Positions 1 to 16,355 of a stretch of 64,000 bases of DNA are shown one piece after another; the first letter of the stretch is position 1; every line of letters starts with the position of its first letter. Both the position numbers and the translations under genes were made by a program. Under the pieces are notes generated by a model, which did no database searches, had not been told where the DNA came from, and saw only the letters and a list, made by a program, of their open reading frames with translations. The stretch spans positions 1-64,000 of the forward strand of contig MCFH01000050.1 in NCBI GenBank assembly GCA_002104945.1, in the 5' to 3' direction. Origin of the DNA: Piromyces finnis (Eukaryota > Neocallimastigomycota > Neocallimastigomycetes > Neocallimastigales > Neocallimastigaceae).

Positions 1-10
1 AATAATAAAA

Positions 11-1796
11 TTATAATATTACTAGTTGTGACTTTATTTTTTTATTATTACGCTTTTTTAACTTAATTTTTTCTTCTTCACGTTTTCTTTTAAACTTAAC
101 TATATATATTAAAGATTATAATAAGAAAGTCCATACATAAATATAAAGATTAATAAATATATTTAATATTTATGATCATAATTAAATATATAAATATAGA
201 TATATAACAATACCATTATCTTTATTTTTTTTATCACTAATTATCCTTGGTGTATAATATTTTAACCAATATATTAAACATTCTTCACACATTGTTTGAG
301 AAATACTATTTTCATCCGGAGTTATTTGAATGTGGCAATTAGAACATAAGATTTCTTCATATATCTTTTCTTCTTCGTCTTTTTTATTATTATTTTTATT
401 TATATTTTTGTTATTACTACTGTTATCTTTTTTTTTAATTTCAATTAATTTATTTTCATTTTCTATTTTATTCTCATTGTGTAATTCATTGTCCATATTT
501 TCGTTATTTCCAAAATTTTTTCTTTTTTCAATATCTGAAAATATTTTTCTATAAATCAATAAATAATAATAATATAATACAAAATATTTTTATATAAAAT
601 TATTGTTATTATTACAAAAAAAAAAAAAAAAAAAAAAAAATTAAAATTACATATAAATATATATATATAATTACCCCGGCCTATGAACTTTACAAAATTG
701 ATAATAAATTGATTTATATCTAGGCGTTTTTTTCCATATATAAAAATATTGAACAATGTCTTTTCTTCTTTTTGTTGGAACTTCTTGCTTCACATATTGA
801 AGTTCATGCCCATACTTCATCTTAATTTATAATATGAAAAAGCATAATGATAACAATTAAAATCAGAATTATATAATAAAAATCATAATATTATATAGCA
901 ACTTACAATTGCATTTTCAAATTGTTCTATTTCGGTTTTCGACCACGTTGGTAAATCTAAGTCTTTTAATGTTATATTTCTCATTATTGATAAAGATTTA
1001 TCAATATCATATTTGCTTTTATGTAATTCTAATAATGCACGATCAAATAAATCCATGTTTTTAATTTCTTGATGATATTCTTTAATATCTTTTACATATT
1101 TATTAACTTTTTCATCTTTCCATTCATCGGGTTTTGAATATACTAATTCATATTTACTTCCACGTAACACCACAGGTGTTTCCTCTACAATTATTTTTTA
1201 AATTTATAATAAATATATTATATTATATTTCTTATATATTATATATAATATTACTACAGTATATGTGTATATATAATAATATTATTAACATTAACCTTTA
1301 AATTTTGGTCGCTTTTTTTTTCCTTTATTTTTTGAATTACCATAATTTCGCTCTTGGCTTTCATTCTCTAATGATGCATCATATTTTTCAATTTCTTTAT
1401 CAATATTTATTTGTTTTTGTTCTTCAATCTCTTCTGGTGTGAGTAAATCTGGTATATCAGATTGATACTTTTTACCAATTCTACTACATGTCTTTGGATA
1501 AATGTCAGTTGGATCAATATTATCTTTTCATTATAATAACAATTACACATTTTAGTAATTGATAATTAATATATATTTGTATATTAATCAACTATTTTAA
1601 TTTATTTATTAACTTTAATTACCAGTTAAAAATGATTCTCTTCGAGAAATATCACCAAAATATATATATGGCCATTTTGGTTCTTCAAATTTATCTTTTT
1701 TTTTTTTTTTTGGATAATATAGTTAAAATATAAATGATTAATGAATGTATATATATATGTATATATGTATATATATTCATTTATTCATTTATTCAT

Positions 1797-1835
<39 letters not shown>

Positions 1836-3230
1836 TTCATACCTGCATTTGGCGGTATTAGATTTCTCTTTGGTGGTGGTTCATTTTTTTCTCTTTCTCG
1901 TTGTTCTTTTGCTTTCTGAACAATTTCTTCTAATTTTTTATTAACATTTTTAGAAACCTTTACAGGATAACTCCTAAATTCATCTAATTTCATTCCTGTT
2001 GTATCCTCGTTTTCACTTTCTTGCTCAAAATCTGCTATTGCTGATAAACACTCAGGACATACCCAACCATATCCTTTTGGTGGTTTCTTCGTTAAAGGTG
2101 GGTCGATACAATACATATGAAATTTTCTATGGCAATGTAAACAGTCTAATAGAACTTCGTTATCAACCCAGTTGCTACAAATAGTACATTCTCTTTTTTC
2201 AACAAAATCTGAAGCTTTTCCTTCGTCAACTACAATAAACTTATATGGATAAAATGCTTGAATTAAAGTATCTGATAAATTTCTAATATGTTCAATAGGA
2301 ATAACATCATATAATCTCTGGCTATATCTATCATACAACTTATTATAATAAAAAGTGTCTTCACGTTGTTTATAAGCTTCTAAATCATCAATAAGACTAC
2401 TATGTTTTATTATACATTTTCCTCTTATACTTGATATTGGGTTAATATCATAATGCATTGTTGCCACTATATTATTTCATTAATACAAATAATTATAACA
2501 ATAATTACAATAAATTACTTAATTTAGTATACTTTATAACTATTGAATTATAGAATTGTATTAATAATACAAATTAGAATTTAACATTAAATTTTTATAT
2601 GAAATTTCAAATATAATTATATTATTAATGAAATTTCAATAAATTTAATATATTAAATTATACAATAAAAATGGTATAAAATATATATAATTACATAATA
2701 ATCTTGGATGGAAACTTTTCTTCTTTCCTAATATATCTTTTGGTCTAAAATACCAAGCTATTTTTGCTTGAGTTATTGCACCATTCTGATCCTTTACGAA
2801 TTCCATTATTCGACCTAAGTAGTAAGCTTCATTTACATTTTCAGGACTATTTAATATTTAGAATATTAATATTTATAATAGCCATAATTAATATATTAAA
2901 TGAATTATTTTAAATAAAATATATGAATAACTATATTATGATTTATATAATAACTTACGCAAGATAAACAGTATCTAATAATAACAATTAATAAAATTTT
3001 AAATCCATCAATATTAAATAAAATCATATAAATTCAATAATTGAAAAATGTATATAATACAATACCATTTAATTCATACACTATATCTCCTTCTTTGACC
3101 TTTCTCACTAATAAAAATAATAAATATTAAATATATTAAATGTTATAATTTTAGCTTTTTATATTTGTACATGACCTGTCATTTAATATAACTAAAAAAA
3201 AAAAAAAATACCTTTTAATTCTTTATTCAT
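11..3230 (-). CDS. BAH-PHD-ELM2-SANT-GATA-finger chromatin protein (MTA/Snt2-like)
   Basis: Eleven exons, transcribed right to left: 3230-3212, 3107-3066, 2974-2959, 2846-2695, 2466-1843, 1694-1623, 1523-1296, 1184-907, 820-675, 548-214, 99-11. They sum to 2001 nt (666 aa) in one frame. Domains in order: BAH (about residues 8-150, with SIRGKC near its end), a PHD finger (about 170-216; CTIC, CHRKFH, CPEC), an ELM2-like stretch with IYFGDISRR (about 285-450), a SANT/Myb-like helix set (about 460-520; EIEQFENAIVKYG, YIWKKTPRY) and a GATA-type finger with Cys 594, 597, 613 and 616 followed by YWLKYY, as in metazoan MTA proteins. The last exon is a Lys/Arg-rich tail that looks like a nuclear localisation signal. 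BAH-ELM2-SANT-GATA is the MTA (NuRD) order; an inserted PHD recalls fungal Snt2. Likely role: a histone-reading scaffold for deacetylase complexes, by family inference. The last exon and stop are the least certain part. Confidence 0.82.
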
Positions 3231-4094
3231 TTAGTAATTATTACTTCCACTATAGTTATTATGTTACAAAATTAATAATTAAATAATTATTTAACTTATT
3301 TACTCTTGTTAATATAAATTTTATTTACATAAAATTTACATGAACAATGAAATTCAAAAATGCTTATTTTTTAGAAATATAATAAATAGGTTATCTTTAT
3401 GAATATAAAGAAAATATCTATTTTATAATATCATTATATTGAATAATTTAATTATTAAAAATAAAAAAAAATAAAAAATAGAAATTAAATTGAAAAAGAA
3501 AAATTAAATTATTTTATTATAAAATAATTTCTCACAATAATGGGTATATGAACAGTTAATGTTGAATTTATTTTATATTATAAAATAAATTCTTTCAAAA
3601 AATAATTATATTATAATTTATTATATTATAATTTTTTATTTTTAAAATATCTTCTTAAATTTATTTTGGTTTTAGTTTTATATTTATATTAATATGTTTT
3701 TGATACTGATAAGTTCTTTACACTTATTGATATTTTTCTCGTTTTTTCAATACTAACATTTTGTTAAAAAAAATAAAAAAAAAAAAAAAAAAAATTAATT
3801 TATTTTATGAGATGAGATTTTCTTATTCATAAGGGTTAAGTTTATTATTTTAATCCTTGGATTAGGTTTATTGTTTTTTAAAATTTATTTAATCTAATCA
3901 TAACCCATATATTGATTAATTTTTTATTATAATTTTGTTATTCTTTGAAATTTATTTATTTATTTTGTCCAAACTTTGAAAACTTGTTATTTAATATTTC
4001 AATATTTTATGATAATATAAACTTCATTGTTATTATATTATTATTAAATAATTATAAAATATTTAAAAATTAGCTTTATTTTATTTTGTTTTAT
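3231..4094. other. Intergenic, no gene seen
   Basis: AT-rich spacer between two minus-strand genes. It holds an A run near 3776-3794 and no open frame or exon-like block that I could support. Confidence 0.6.
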
Positions 4095-4365
4095 TTAATA
4101 ATATTTTAAATGAATAATATTCTTACAAGCATGAATAATACCACATATATATAATCCTAATATTGTCAATAAAACATTAATCAAAAGATCTTTTCCACAT
4201 CCTCTATAATAGTTATTTTAGAAATGTTAATTTGTTTATTTATTCATATATTACAGAATCATCATAATATTTAATTATAAAGTATTACTTCTCAAGAAAT
4301 ACACCCAATGGTGGAAAAATTAGAGCAAAAATAAATTTAAAGATATCACTAAATGTTAAAGCCAT
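4095..4365 (-). CDS. PMP3: PMP3/Snc1-family plasma membrane proteolipid
   Basis: A two-exon small gene too short to appear as a long ORF: exon 1 4365-4289 and exon 2 4203-4095, giving 61 aa. Exon 1 encodes MALTFSDIFKFIFALIFPPL then GVFLEK. Exon 2 continues GCGKDLLINVLLTILGLYIC and GIIHACKN. This is the UPF0057/PMP3 signature: two hydrophobic helices, FPPLxVFLE, GCGxDLLINxLLTILG and GIIHA. Family members are tiny plasma-membrane proteins; loss of yeast PMP3 hyperpolarises the membrane and raises sensitivity to Na+ and toxic cations. The C-terminus after GIIHA is read straight to a TAA at 4097-4095. A GTAAGA inside the HACK codons could be a donor, so the last ten or so residues are uncertain. 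Confidence 0.82.
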
Positions 4366-5863
4366 TATATTTTCAAAAATAAAATATGCTTAAATGTAAA
4401 TTTAAATTATAATAATGAAATTAAAGAAAAATCAACTATATTTATATTTATATATTTTTTTCTTTATAATAAAAATTAAAATAAATAAGAATGAATATTA
4501 CAAAATAAATTTTAAAGTTAAAAAAAAAAGATATTAATTAAGAATTTAAATTTTATAGTATTCTTTAACAATAAAAAGTTTATTATTAAATATCTAATTA
4601 TTTCATCAAAAGCTATAAAATTTAGATTTTTTTTTTTTATATTATAGAAAGAAAATTAATTTAGTCTAAAAAGAAATTAGGCTTTTTGAAGTGCTAAAAA
4701 ATAAAATTAAGCATTAGATAATAACTTTTTATGAATTTGAATTTTATTTGAAAATAAAAGCTATTTTTTAATATGTGCCGTTTTTTTCTAAATAAGGTAT
4801 TTTTAAAATGATAATAATAAATATTAATGATATACGTATAATATATACTAATAATTATAAATGTATACATTAATATTATTTAATAGTGCTATTTAAAAAT
4901 TTGATACTTCTATCAGCATTATTTAATTTTAATAACAAGAACAACTATAATTATATATATTTTAATGATGAATGATTATTTAATTTGTCTAATTAACAAA
5001 ATTATTTAATTATAATCACAAGAAATAAATTATAACCCATTTCAAATTATATTTTACACTTTCTCTTTCAGTAAAAATTTATTATTTTATTACATAATAA
5101 ACACATTAAGCATCAACCAAAAGCAATTTATAATAAAATATATTACAATAATATTTAATTAATTATTTTTTTTTTTCAATATATTATTATATTACACAAA
5201 GATTTCACAAATACTTAATCACACACATTTTTTTAAAATAAAGTAATTATTGTATAAGTAAATAAACTTTATTATATATTAAAATAATTTTAACACATTT
5301 TTTTAAAAGATAAAATTTAAAACTGTTTCAAATTTTTTTTTTTATTAAACAATACAATATTGGGTAAACTATTTATTGCTATATATTCCTTTTTTATTAT
5401 ATATATAAGTAATATATATAAAAGAAGAAATAAATAGGTAGAAATGCATCTTAAGAACAAAGAATATATATACAAAAAAGTGAAATAAAAAGATATCAAT
5501 ATATCAATATATAATAAATAAAAAAGTTTATAAAAAGATATGGAATATTTTATAGGTTATACTTTTTATTAAATGTCATTAAAAAATATATTAATGTAAC
5601 ACCATAATTCAATATATTAAAGTATATTAATGGAAATTAAAATTTTAGTATTATTATAGTAATACTATAAAATTAAGATTTATACTTTTTATTTTATTTT
5701 ATTTTTATTTTTACTTTTTTTTTTTTTTTCTAAGATATAAAAGAAAGATATATATATATATATATTTTTTTTTACATATAGTTACAATTATTTATTAAAA
5801 CTGGAAAATTTTCTATTAATTTACAATTTAAATAAATTACTAATTGTAATAAATATAAATATA
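4366..5863. other. Intergenic, no gene seen
   Basis: About 1.5 kb between divergent genes (PMP3 on minus, membrane protein on plus). Homopolymer runs and TA repeats (5749-5762). The short minus frame at 5317-5499 has only hydrophobic AT-driven codons and is not credible. Confidence 0.6.
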
Positions 5864-7362
5864 ATGAAATTGGAAAAGAAAGGTATATTATTATATATAT
5901 TAATATCTTATTTATGTGTATATTTAAAAAGAGAGTGAAACTATGATATTGATTAAAATGCTAAAAAAGTTATAAAGAGTTAATGCAACAAAAATTAAAA
6001 TTAATAGTAAAATTAATTTATTAGTTAAATTATAATTAATTAGTTTAAAATGAAATATTATGTTTTATTTAAAATGAAAATTGTTATATTAAACTAAATA
6101 TATTAATAATAATATATAAAGGTATAAAATGTACCATTTATCTTGATGAATTTTTTTGTAATAAAGATCCAAATTGTGGATGGTGCAATGAATTGAAATG
6201 TACACCAACTTTAGGAAAACCCATTTCTTCAATTTGCCCAACACGATCTAATTGTAATCCGACTTCTCAAAATTGTTATACAGGAAGATATGATAAAAAT
6301 GGTTGGAAATTTGACTCGAATCCAGATTGTACAAATTTAAAATGTTCTGGTTATTATTTATGTGGTTCAGATTGTCAAAACGCTATTAGTTCTCAATGGA
6401 CAGGTATGTAATAAGCAATATATTAAAATTAATACTAAAATAGCAAAGATATTAATATATTAATATATTAATATATATATTAATAATATGTAGTTGATAA
6501 TTCTGGAAAAAAGATAAATAATAAAAATAACAATAATAAGGTTTCAAATAATAATTCAAACAATAATATAAATAAGAATAAAAACAATAATAATATAAAC
6601 AATCGTCCAAGTAGTAATAATGGAAATAATGAAAATGCTATAAATAATAGTATAAATAATAGTGCTATTTCTTTTTCAAGTAACAATGATGCGAATAATA
6701 ACTTAAATGGTGTGAATGTGAATGTAAGTACAGCTACATCTATCAATTCTAATTCTAATACCGGATCCAATGTTAATATTAAATCTAATAATAGTAGTAA
6801 TAATACAAAAAGTAATCAATCAAATTTAAATTTAAATAGTAGTGGTAGTAGTAAGAATAATGAAAGAATAAAAATTAATAAGAATAATAATACCATCAAT
6901 ACTAATAATAATAATAATACAAATATATCTAGTAAAAATGGTCTTAATCAAAATACCGACAATTCATTTTATTCGTCAAATAATTTACTTAATTCAAATG
7001 AATTACCATTACCTACTTTAAATAATCCATCTATTTCAAATAATCCATTAACTGTTGATAATAATAATATTAATGATATCAATTCAAATCAATATTTAAA
7101 TATATCATCATCTTCAAATTCAAAGGAAGCAATTAAATACAATTCTAATAAATTTAACTATAGGAATTTAATACCAATAGCGGTTCCTATATTGTTCATT
7201 GCATTTTTTGGAATACTTTTTGTTAAGAAAAACAAGATAGCTAAATCTATAAGAAAAATATTTAAACCTTCAAAAGAAGATTTCAGTAGTAATTTTAATA
7301 TGAGGAAATTTACGGATGTTGGAAATAGTTTTACTTATTATCGATATTCCCGTCAATATTAA
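5864..7362 (+). CDS. Asn-rich type I membrane protein with Cys-rich ectodomain
   Basis: I do not recognise the family. Exons: 5864 to about 5915, 6122-6403 and 6494-7362, about 400 aa. Reading from ATG 5864 gives a short basic start (MKLEKK) and a hydrophobic core (GILLYILISYLC), a plausible signal peptide, if the first intron uses donor GTGTAT at 5916. The more canonical donor at 5883 keeps the same frame but removes the signal peptide. Next comes a Cys-rich segment of about 95 residues (FFCNKDPNCGWCNELKC, then CPTRSNCNP, CYTGRY, CTNLKCSGYYLCGSDC). After that is roughly 190 residues of Asn/Ser low complexity, then one transmembrane helix (LIPIAVPILFIAFFGILFV) and a basic 45-residue cytoplasmic tail (KKNKIAKSIRKIFKPSKED). 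The layout suggests a surface receptor or wall-anchored protein with a flexible stalk; function unknown. Confidence 0.75.
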
Positions 7363-7967
7363 AAAAAGTATATGCATATATGCATATATATATTTTGCAT
7401 TTACTTTTAATGTACATAAATTTTAAAAAAAGTTGTATTTTTTATTGAATATAGTTTTATTATTTATAGATTCATTTTGTTAAATAACATTAAGATTTTA
7501 TTGTCAAGTTAGAAATTATAATAAATAGAATAAAACAGAAAATCTAAGTAATAATTAAATAATTAAGATAATAAATAATAGAAAAACTAAAAAATAATTT
7601 TGTATATATAATGAAATGTTAATAATAAATATTAAAAAAAAAAAAAAATCAATATTTTAATTTTTATTAATCAATGTTGATATAAATTTTTATATTAATA
7701 ATTTTAAATAATATAAATTATAATACTTAATATTATATATATATTTTTCTCAAAGTTTACTTCTTAAATTTTCGTAAATTATATTCTCTTTTTTTTAATT
7801 AATGAGCTTTTATTTTATTGGCTAATATTAATGAAATTAAGAAAAATTAAATTTGTAATTAGTATTTTTATTATTTATAAAGCTTTTTTTTTTTAATTTT
7901 TTTTTATTTTATTTTTATATTTATTTTTTTCTTTTTCAATTAAAACTTCATAAAGAAAAAATAAAAG
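7363..7967. other. Intergenic, no gene seen
   Basis: A 600-bp spacer. An alternating ATATGCATATATGCATATAT stretch lies at 7371-7390. The T-rich block just before 7968 is probably the promoter and leader of the next gene. Confidence 0.5.
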
Positions 7968-9243
7968 ATGTTTCCATCCACATCAACTTCTAACAACCTT
8001 GTTAAAAATGCTGTCATGAACGGTGCTCGCTTCTTATCTTCATCTATCAATCCAGCTACTACCGCTGTTTTTGTTTGTGATATTCAAGAAAATTTTAAGT
8101 ATGTTTATATTTTTATTTTTTTTAATGTATTATTCATTTTGTTAATTTAAATATATTTAACTTTTTTTTTTTTATTAAAATAATTTAAAAAGAAATCACA
8201 TTTATGGTTTTAAAAATATGGTTAATACTGCAAGCAAAATGGTACATATTATATTAACATATATAGTTATAAATTAAAAAATTTACATTAATTTATTATA
8301 AATTTAATATTAAATAAATATATATTATGTAAACACTTATAGTGCAGAATTGCTAATCAATTTGAAATTCCAATTATTGTAACTGAACAAGTAAAGTTGA
8401 AAAAAAATATTATTAGAATAAATTACTATTGATTTTTTCTAAATATATTATTTATTTTATATTATCTATAAATAATGATTTTATATATAAAATTATTTAT
8501 AAAAACTTTTTATAGCATCCAAAAGGTAAAACAGTAAAGTATAAATTTAAAGTTATTGTATTTAAATATTTACATTTCATTATTGCTTATTACCTTAGCA
8601 TTTGGAAAAACTGTTCAAGAAATTGATATTTCCAAGGCTGCTCTCGTTCAAGAAAAAAGCAAATTTTCCATGTTAACCCCAGAAATAAAAGATTTAATTC
8701 ATAACCGTTTCAAGACAAAGTCTGTTATTTTATGTGGTTTAGAAGTAATAATTGAAATAAATAAAAATAATTTATTAATAATAAATTATTCTTTTAACTA
8801 TTAATATAAAAAATATTTATATATTAATCTTTTGTCATATTCTATACCATAATTTATATAATAATAAAAGTCTCATGTTTGTATTCTTCAAACTACTCTT
8901 GATTTAATAAAAGAAGGTATTGATGTATATATTTTAGCTGATGGTGTATCTTCTATTAATAAATCTGAAATCGACATTGCTAGAAAGGTAGAAATAAAAA
9001 TAATACTATCTCAATAAATATTAATAAGCTTTTTATTTATATTAATAATTTCATTTAATAATATAACTTAAACAGAGATGTATGATGTCTGGTGCTTCTA
9101 TCACTAGTACTGAATCTCTTTTATTCCAACTTCTTGGTGATGCTAAAAATCCAAACTTTAAGTTTGCCAATAAATTAATTAAGGAAACTAAAGAAACTAC
9201 TAAGGAAGCAATGGATTGTTTTGTTAGAGATTTATACAAATAA
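7968..9243 (+). CDS. Isochorismatase-like hydrolase (ISOC1/ISOC2 type)
   Basis: Seven exons: 7968-8098, 8193-8241, 8343-8390, 8516-8525 (10 nt), 8599-8744, 8871-8987, 9076-9243; 669 nt, 222 aa. It matches eukaryotic ISOC proteins across its length: [10 protein letters not shown] with the catalytic Asp, IPIIVTEQ then HPK and GKTVQEI, the lysine segment QEKSKFSML, and the nucleophile segment [18 protein letters not shown]. It ends with [19 protein letters not shown], typical of ISOC1/2. Members are cysteine-hydrolase-fold enzymes whose physiological substrate is poorly defined. The first 35 residues lack acidic residues and contain Lys, Arg and many Ser/Thr (NGARFLSSS), which could be an organelle (hydrogenosome) presequence; this is inference. 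The 3' end faces MED17 (tail to tail). Confidence 0.9.
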
Positions 9244-9900
9244 ATTTTTAGAAGAGAAAAAAAAGTTTAATTGAAATATATTAGTAAATTGTAACATTAT
9301 GTAAGAAAACTAATTCTTAAAAAAAAATCAATAATATAATAATTAAAACATTTCAATTTCATTAAATCAATAATAAGCTAAAAATAAAAAACAACAACAT
9401 CAAAAAAAATAATAATAATTAAAAAAAAAAAAAAAAGAAAAAAAGAAAACAAATAAAATTAAGTAACTAACAGAAACATAATTATTATTGTACAATAATG
9501 ATTTTTTTTTTTTTTTTTAGATTATATATATTAAAAAAAGTCAATAAAATAATAATAGTAATATAATAATAATAATAAACAAATTTAATGATTATTTACA
9601 ATAGGAATAAATTTAATTGAAAAATTTTTTATATATTTTATTCGAAAATATATTTTAATTAAAATAATAAAAATAAGTAATAATAATAAAAATTATAAAA
9701 TAGTAATGTATGTATATATATTATTTAATAATTATTATATTGTTTATTTAATTTTAATTATAGAAAATTAGAAAATTATTTTATTGTTTAATAACATAAA
9801 TTTATTTTTTATTTAATAATAAGCAGTAAATAATTTTTTATTTAATTTTAAATTTTTATTTAATTAAAATAAATCATCACAATGTAATATAATTCTAAAT
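9244..9900. other. Convergent intergenic region
   Basis: Spacer between the 3' ends of the ISOC-like gene and MED17. Contains A runs (9421-9436), a T run (9500-9519) and a TAA/TAATAA cluster. No gene seen. Confidence 0.6.
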
Positions 9901-13591
<3,691 letters not shown>

Positions 13592-14173
13592 AATTATTTT
13601 TCTCTTTTTATTAACTTAATTTAGATGACTTTCTTCTTCTTAATTATTAAAAAAAAACTATTATCAATAATCTATGTTATTACTCTTTATAATAAAATGA
13701 GGTAAGAATAAAAATAAAAATTTATAGAAAATGAATTTCAAATTTTAATAGAAATTATACTTTTTTTTTTTTTTTTTTTAAAAAAAAAACAATCTGAATA
13801 AATATTTTTTTTTATTTTAATTATCTTAATGAAATAATAATAGTAAATATATATTATTGATTTAGATTTAATTATTATCACTGTTATTAATATTGATGAT
13901 ACATCCTCTTAATTTAAAAAAGATAAATATATGTAATATATAGTTTTAATATCAAATTAAAATTTTAAGTTTATGATAGACAAATAATATTTAATTTAAA
14001 AATTGTAAAAAATAAAAAAAAAAAAATACATTAAAAATAATTATTATAAAATAAAACAATAACAATTTATATAAAAGTTTTAATATTTATAATATTTATA
14101 TATATTAAAGTATATATATATAAAGGATTTTTTCGATTTTATCAATTATTATTATTATTTTTAATTATTTTTA

Positions 14174-14220
<47 letters not shown>

Positions 14221-14452
14221 TTTTAATAATAAAATAAGAATTAAATTTTTATCTGTTGTTATTTATTTCATAATTTACTTTATTTATTATATATATTTTT
14301 AATTCTAATTATAGTTTTCAATGATATTGAAAAGTGTGTAATAAATTAAATTGTGAGGAAAAAAAAAAAAGGTTATTTTTTATCTTTTTTTTTATCTTTT
14401 TTTTTTTTTTTTTTTTTTTAAAGAATATAATGTTTATTATTTATCATCCCAT
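13592..14452. other. Intergenic region with (ATT)n tract
   Basis: MED17 promoter side plus downstream region of the carrier gene. Contains an (ATT)n run at about 14173-14220 and T/A homopolymers. No gene seen. Confidence 0.6.
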
Positions 14453-16355
14453 TTATTCTAAATCCATGTACTTTTTACAAAGTTCGTATATTACATAACT
14501 TATACTAGCTGATGGTACATTCTTAACTAATGTTGGAACTATACCATGATAAAAGCCTCTTATAGATTCACGAGCATATGTTTTTCTAATGACATCCAAA
14601 CTGTTTTTATATCTCATTGGGTGACCCACAGTACCTTGAGCTTGAAGTCTATTAATATCATCAAGATTAAATATAAATATATAAATGTAAATATAAAGTG
14701 TAAAAATAGTAATAATACATTTACTTATATTTTTATTGAATAGATAATAATATTTATTATATATACCTCGTTCTTACGAGAGCAAATGGATAGACCATTG
14801 AAACAGCACAAGCATTTGAAACCATACCAGCACCTAATAAATATATTGGATTAATTTTTGTAATTCTATCTCCTTTTATTCTATTACGATTGACGATATT
14901 TAAATATAATTTTTTTGATTGCTCGTATAAAGTAAAATCAGTAAGGTAGTATGGAAGAGCAGAGGCTACAGCAGGAGTTAATCCACGGAAAAAAGGTCTT
15001 ATTCCACCTTCTTTCCACATATCTTTAGCTATACGTAAAACTAAATTATTTTGCTTTCCTTGTATAGTAGATTTTGCAGTTGCTTTAGTTGTAGAATTAA
15101 CAACTGACTTAGATACTGAGGAAGATGAACTTGAAGCAACAGAATTTGGTGGTGCAAATTTTCCACGTTGAGTTTCACTCATAACACGAGTTTTTAAGGT
15201 TTCAATTGGGAAAATAAAAACTTGTGAAAGTAGACCACCAGCTGCACCAATAGAAATATCCTTTAATACTTTAAGACGTGGGTCTAATTCACCTTCTTTC
15301 TTTCCTTCTTTTAAAGTTTGTTTTAAATTTAAGGCAGGTTTATATGCTTCATATAAATAAAATTTAAGCATAGTTTGTGGTGCAATTTTTAAAACATTTA
15401 AACCATTACCACGCCAGAAAGAGGTTATACCACCATTTTCATAAATAAGCTTTACTCCATCCTTTACTGTTAGTTTTACACCTAAACGAGAATGAGTTTG
15501 GAAAAGAACTCTTAAACGATCTAATGGTGCCGTCATTGTACGACTGACACAACCAGAAATTGCACCTATAATATTCATTTATATTGTTATTATCGATTAT
15601 AAATATATCAAAAAGCAATTAGCTTATTTTATTTCATATATGTATTGATAATTTTATAATAGTTTAAAAATTGAGGGACATTTACTTGCTAAAAGATATT
15701 TTGGGTCTTTTTTATAAGTCTTCTTGTGATTTCTTGTATTATAATAATTATAAACATTTCTAATATTATTAATTTGTGGAGAAAGAATAAAATAATCTTT
15801 ATGATAAAATAATTATATAAATAAATATGTATCTTTAAATTGTCTTTTTTGAATATACTTTTTTTTTTATTTTGAATAATAATTTATTATATAAATTTTT
15901 TGCATACCTTTTAAATCATTGTATGTGATATATTCTTTTTTATTACCGATAGTTTTTATTAAACCTTTAAGATGGGTTTGCTTTATATTTTGGATTTCAG
16001 AATTTTGGAAAGCTTCATTTAAATTATTTAAAGTAATTCCGTTTTTTATTGGTGTTGCATTATTGATAATCTTATTTGAGGAAATAAGTTCATTGTATAA
16101 AGATAATAATTCTTTTTCTTGTTTATTTATAAATTTTGAAAAATCATTGTAGTTAATTTCAACATTATTATTAATATTCTTTGACATTAAATTTATTAAT
16201 TGTAAAGCTTGGCTTGAAGCTATTTTTTTTGGTAATTTATATTCGGTATTTAAATATTCTTCTAATGAACTCTTAGTAATAAAACCAAAGTTATTTTTAT
16301 CTATACTACTGAAAAGGGTTTTTATATTAGTATCATTTTCTTGTTTTTCCGCCAT
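14453..16355 (-). CDS. EF-hand mitochondrial carrier (SCaMC / ATP-Mg/Pi carrier type)
   Basis: Four exons: 16355-15908, 15796-15686, 15565-14767, 14648-14453; 1554 nt, 517 aa. The N-terminal part (about 1-150) resembles a calcium-regulatory EF-hand region: DKNNFGFITKSSLEEYL is a loop with poor calcium ligands. A bridge, DYFILSPQINNI, aligns with the DYFL segment that precedes carrier repeats in SCaMC proteins. Three carrier repeats follow: TAPLDRLRVLFQTHS, FPIETLKTRVMSETQRG and YPFALVRTRLQAQG, each a Px[DE]xxR/K-type motif. A Ser/Thr-rich insert lies in repeat two. The C-terminus (FYHGIVPTLVKNVPSASISY then VIYE) is typical of the family. Such carriers exchange ATP-Mg for phosphate across the inner organelle membrane; in an anaerobic fungus this would be the hydrogenosome. 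The degenerate loop suggests weakened calcium control. Confidence 0.88.
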
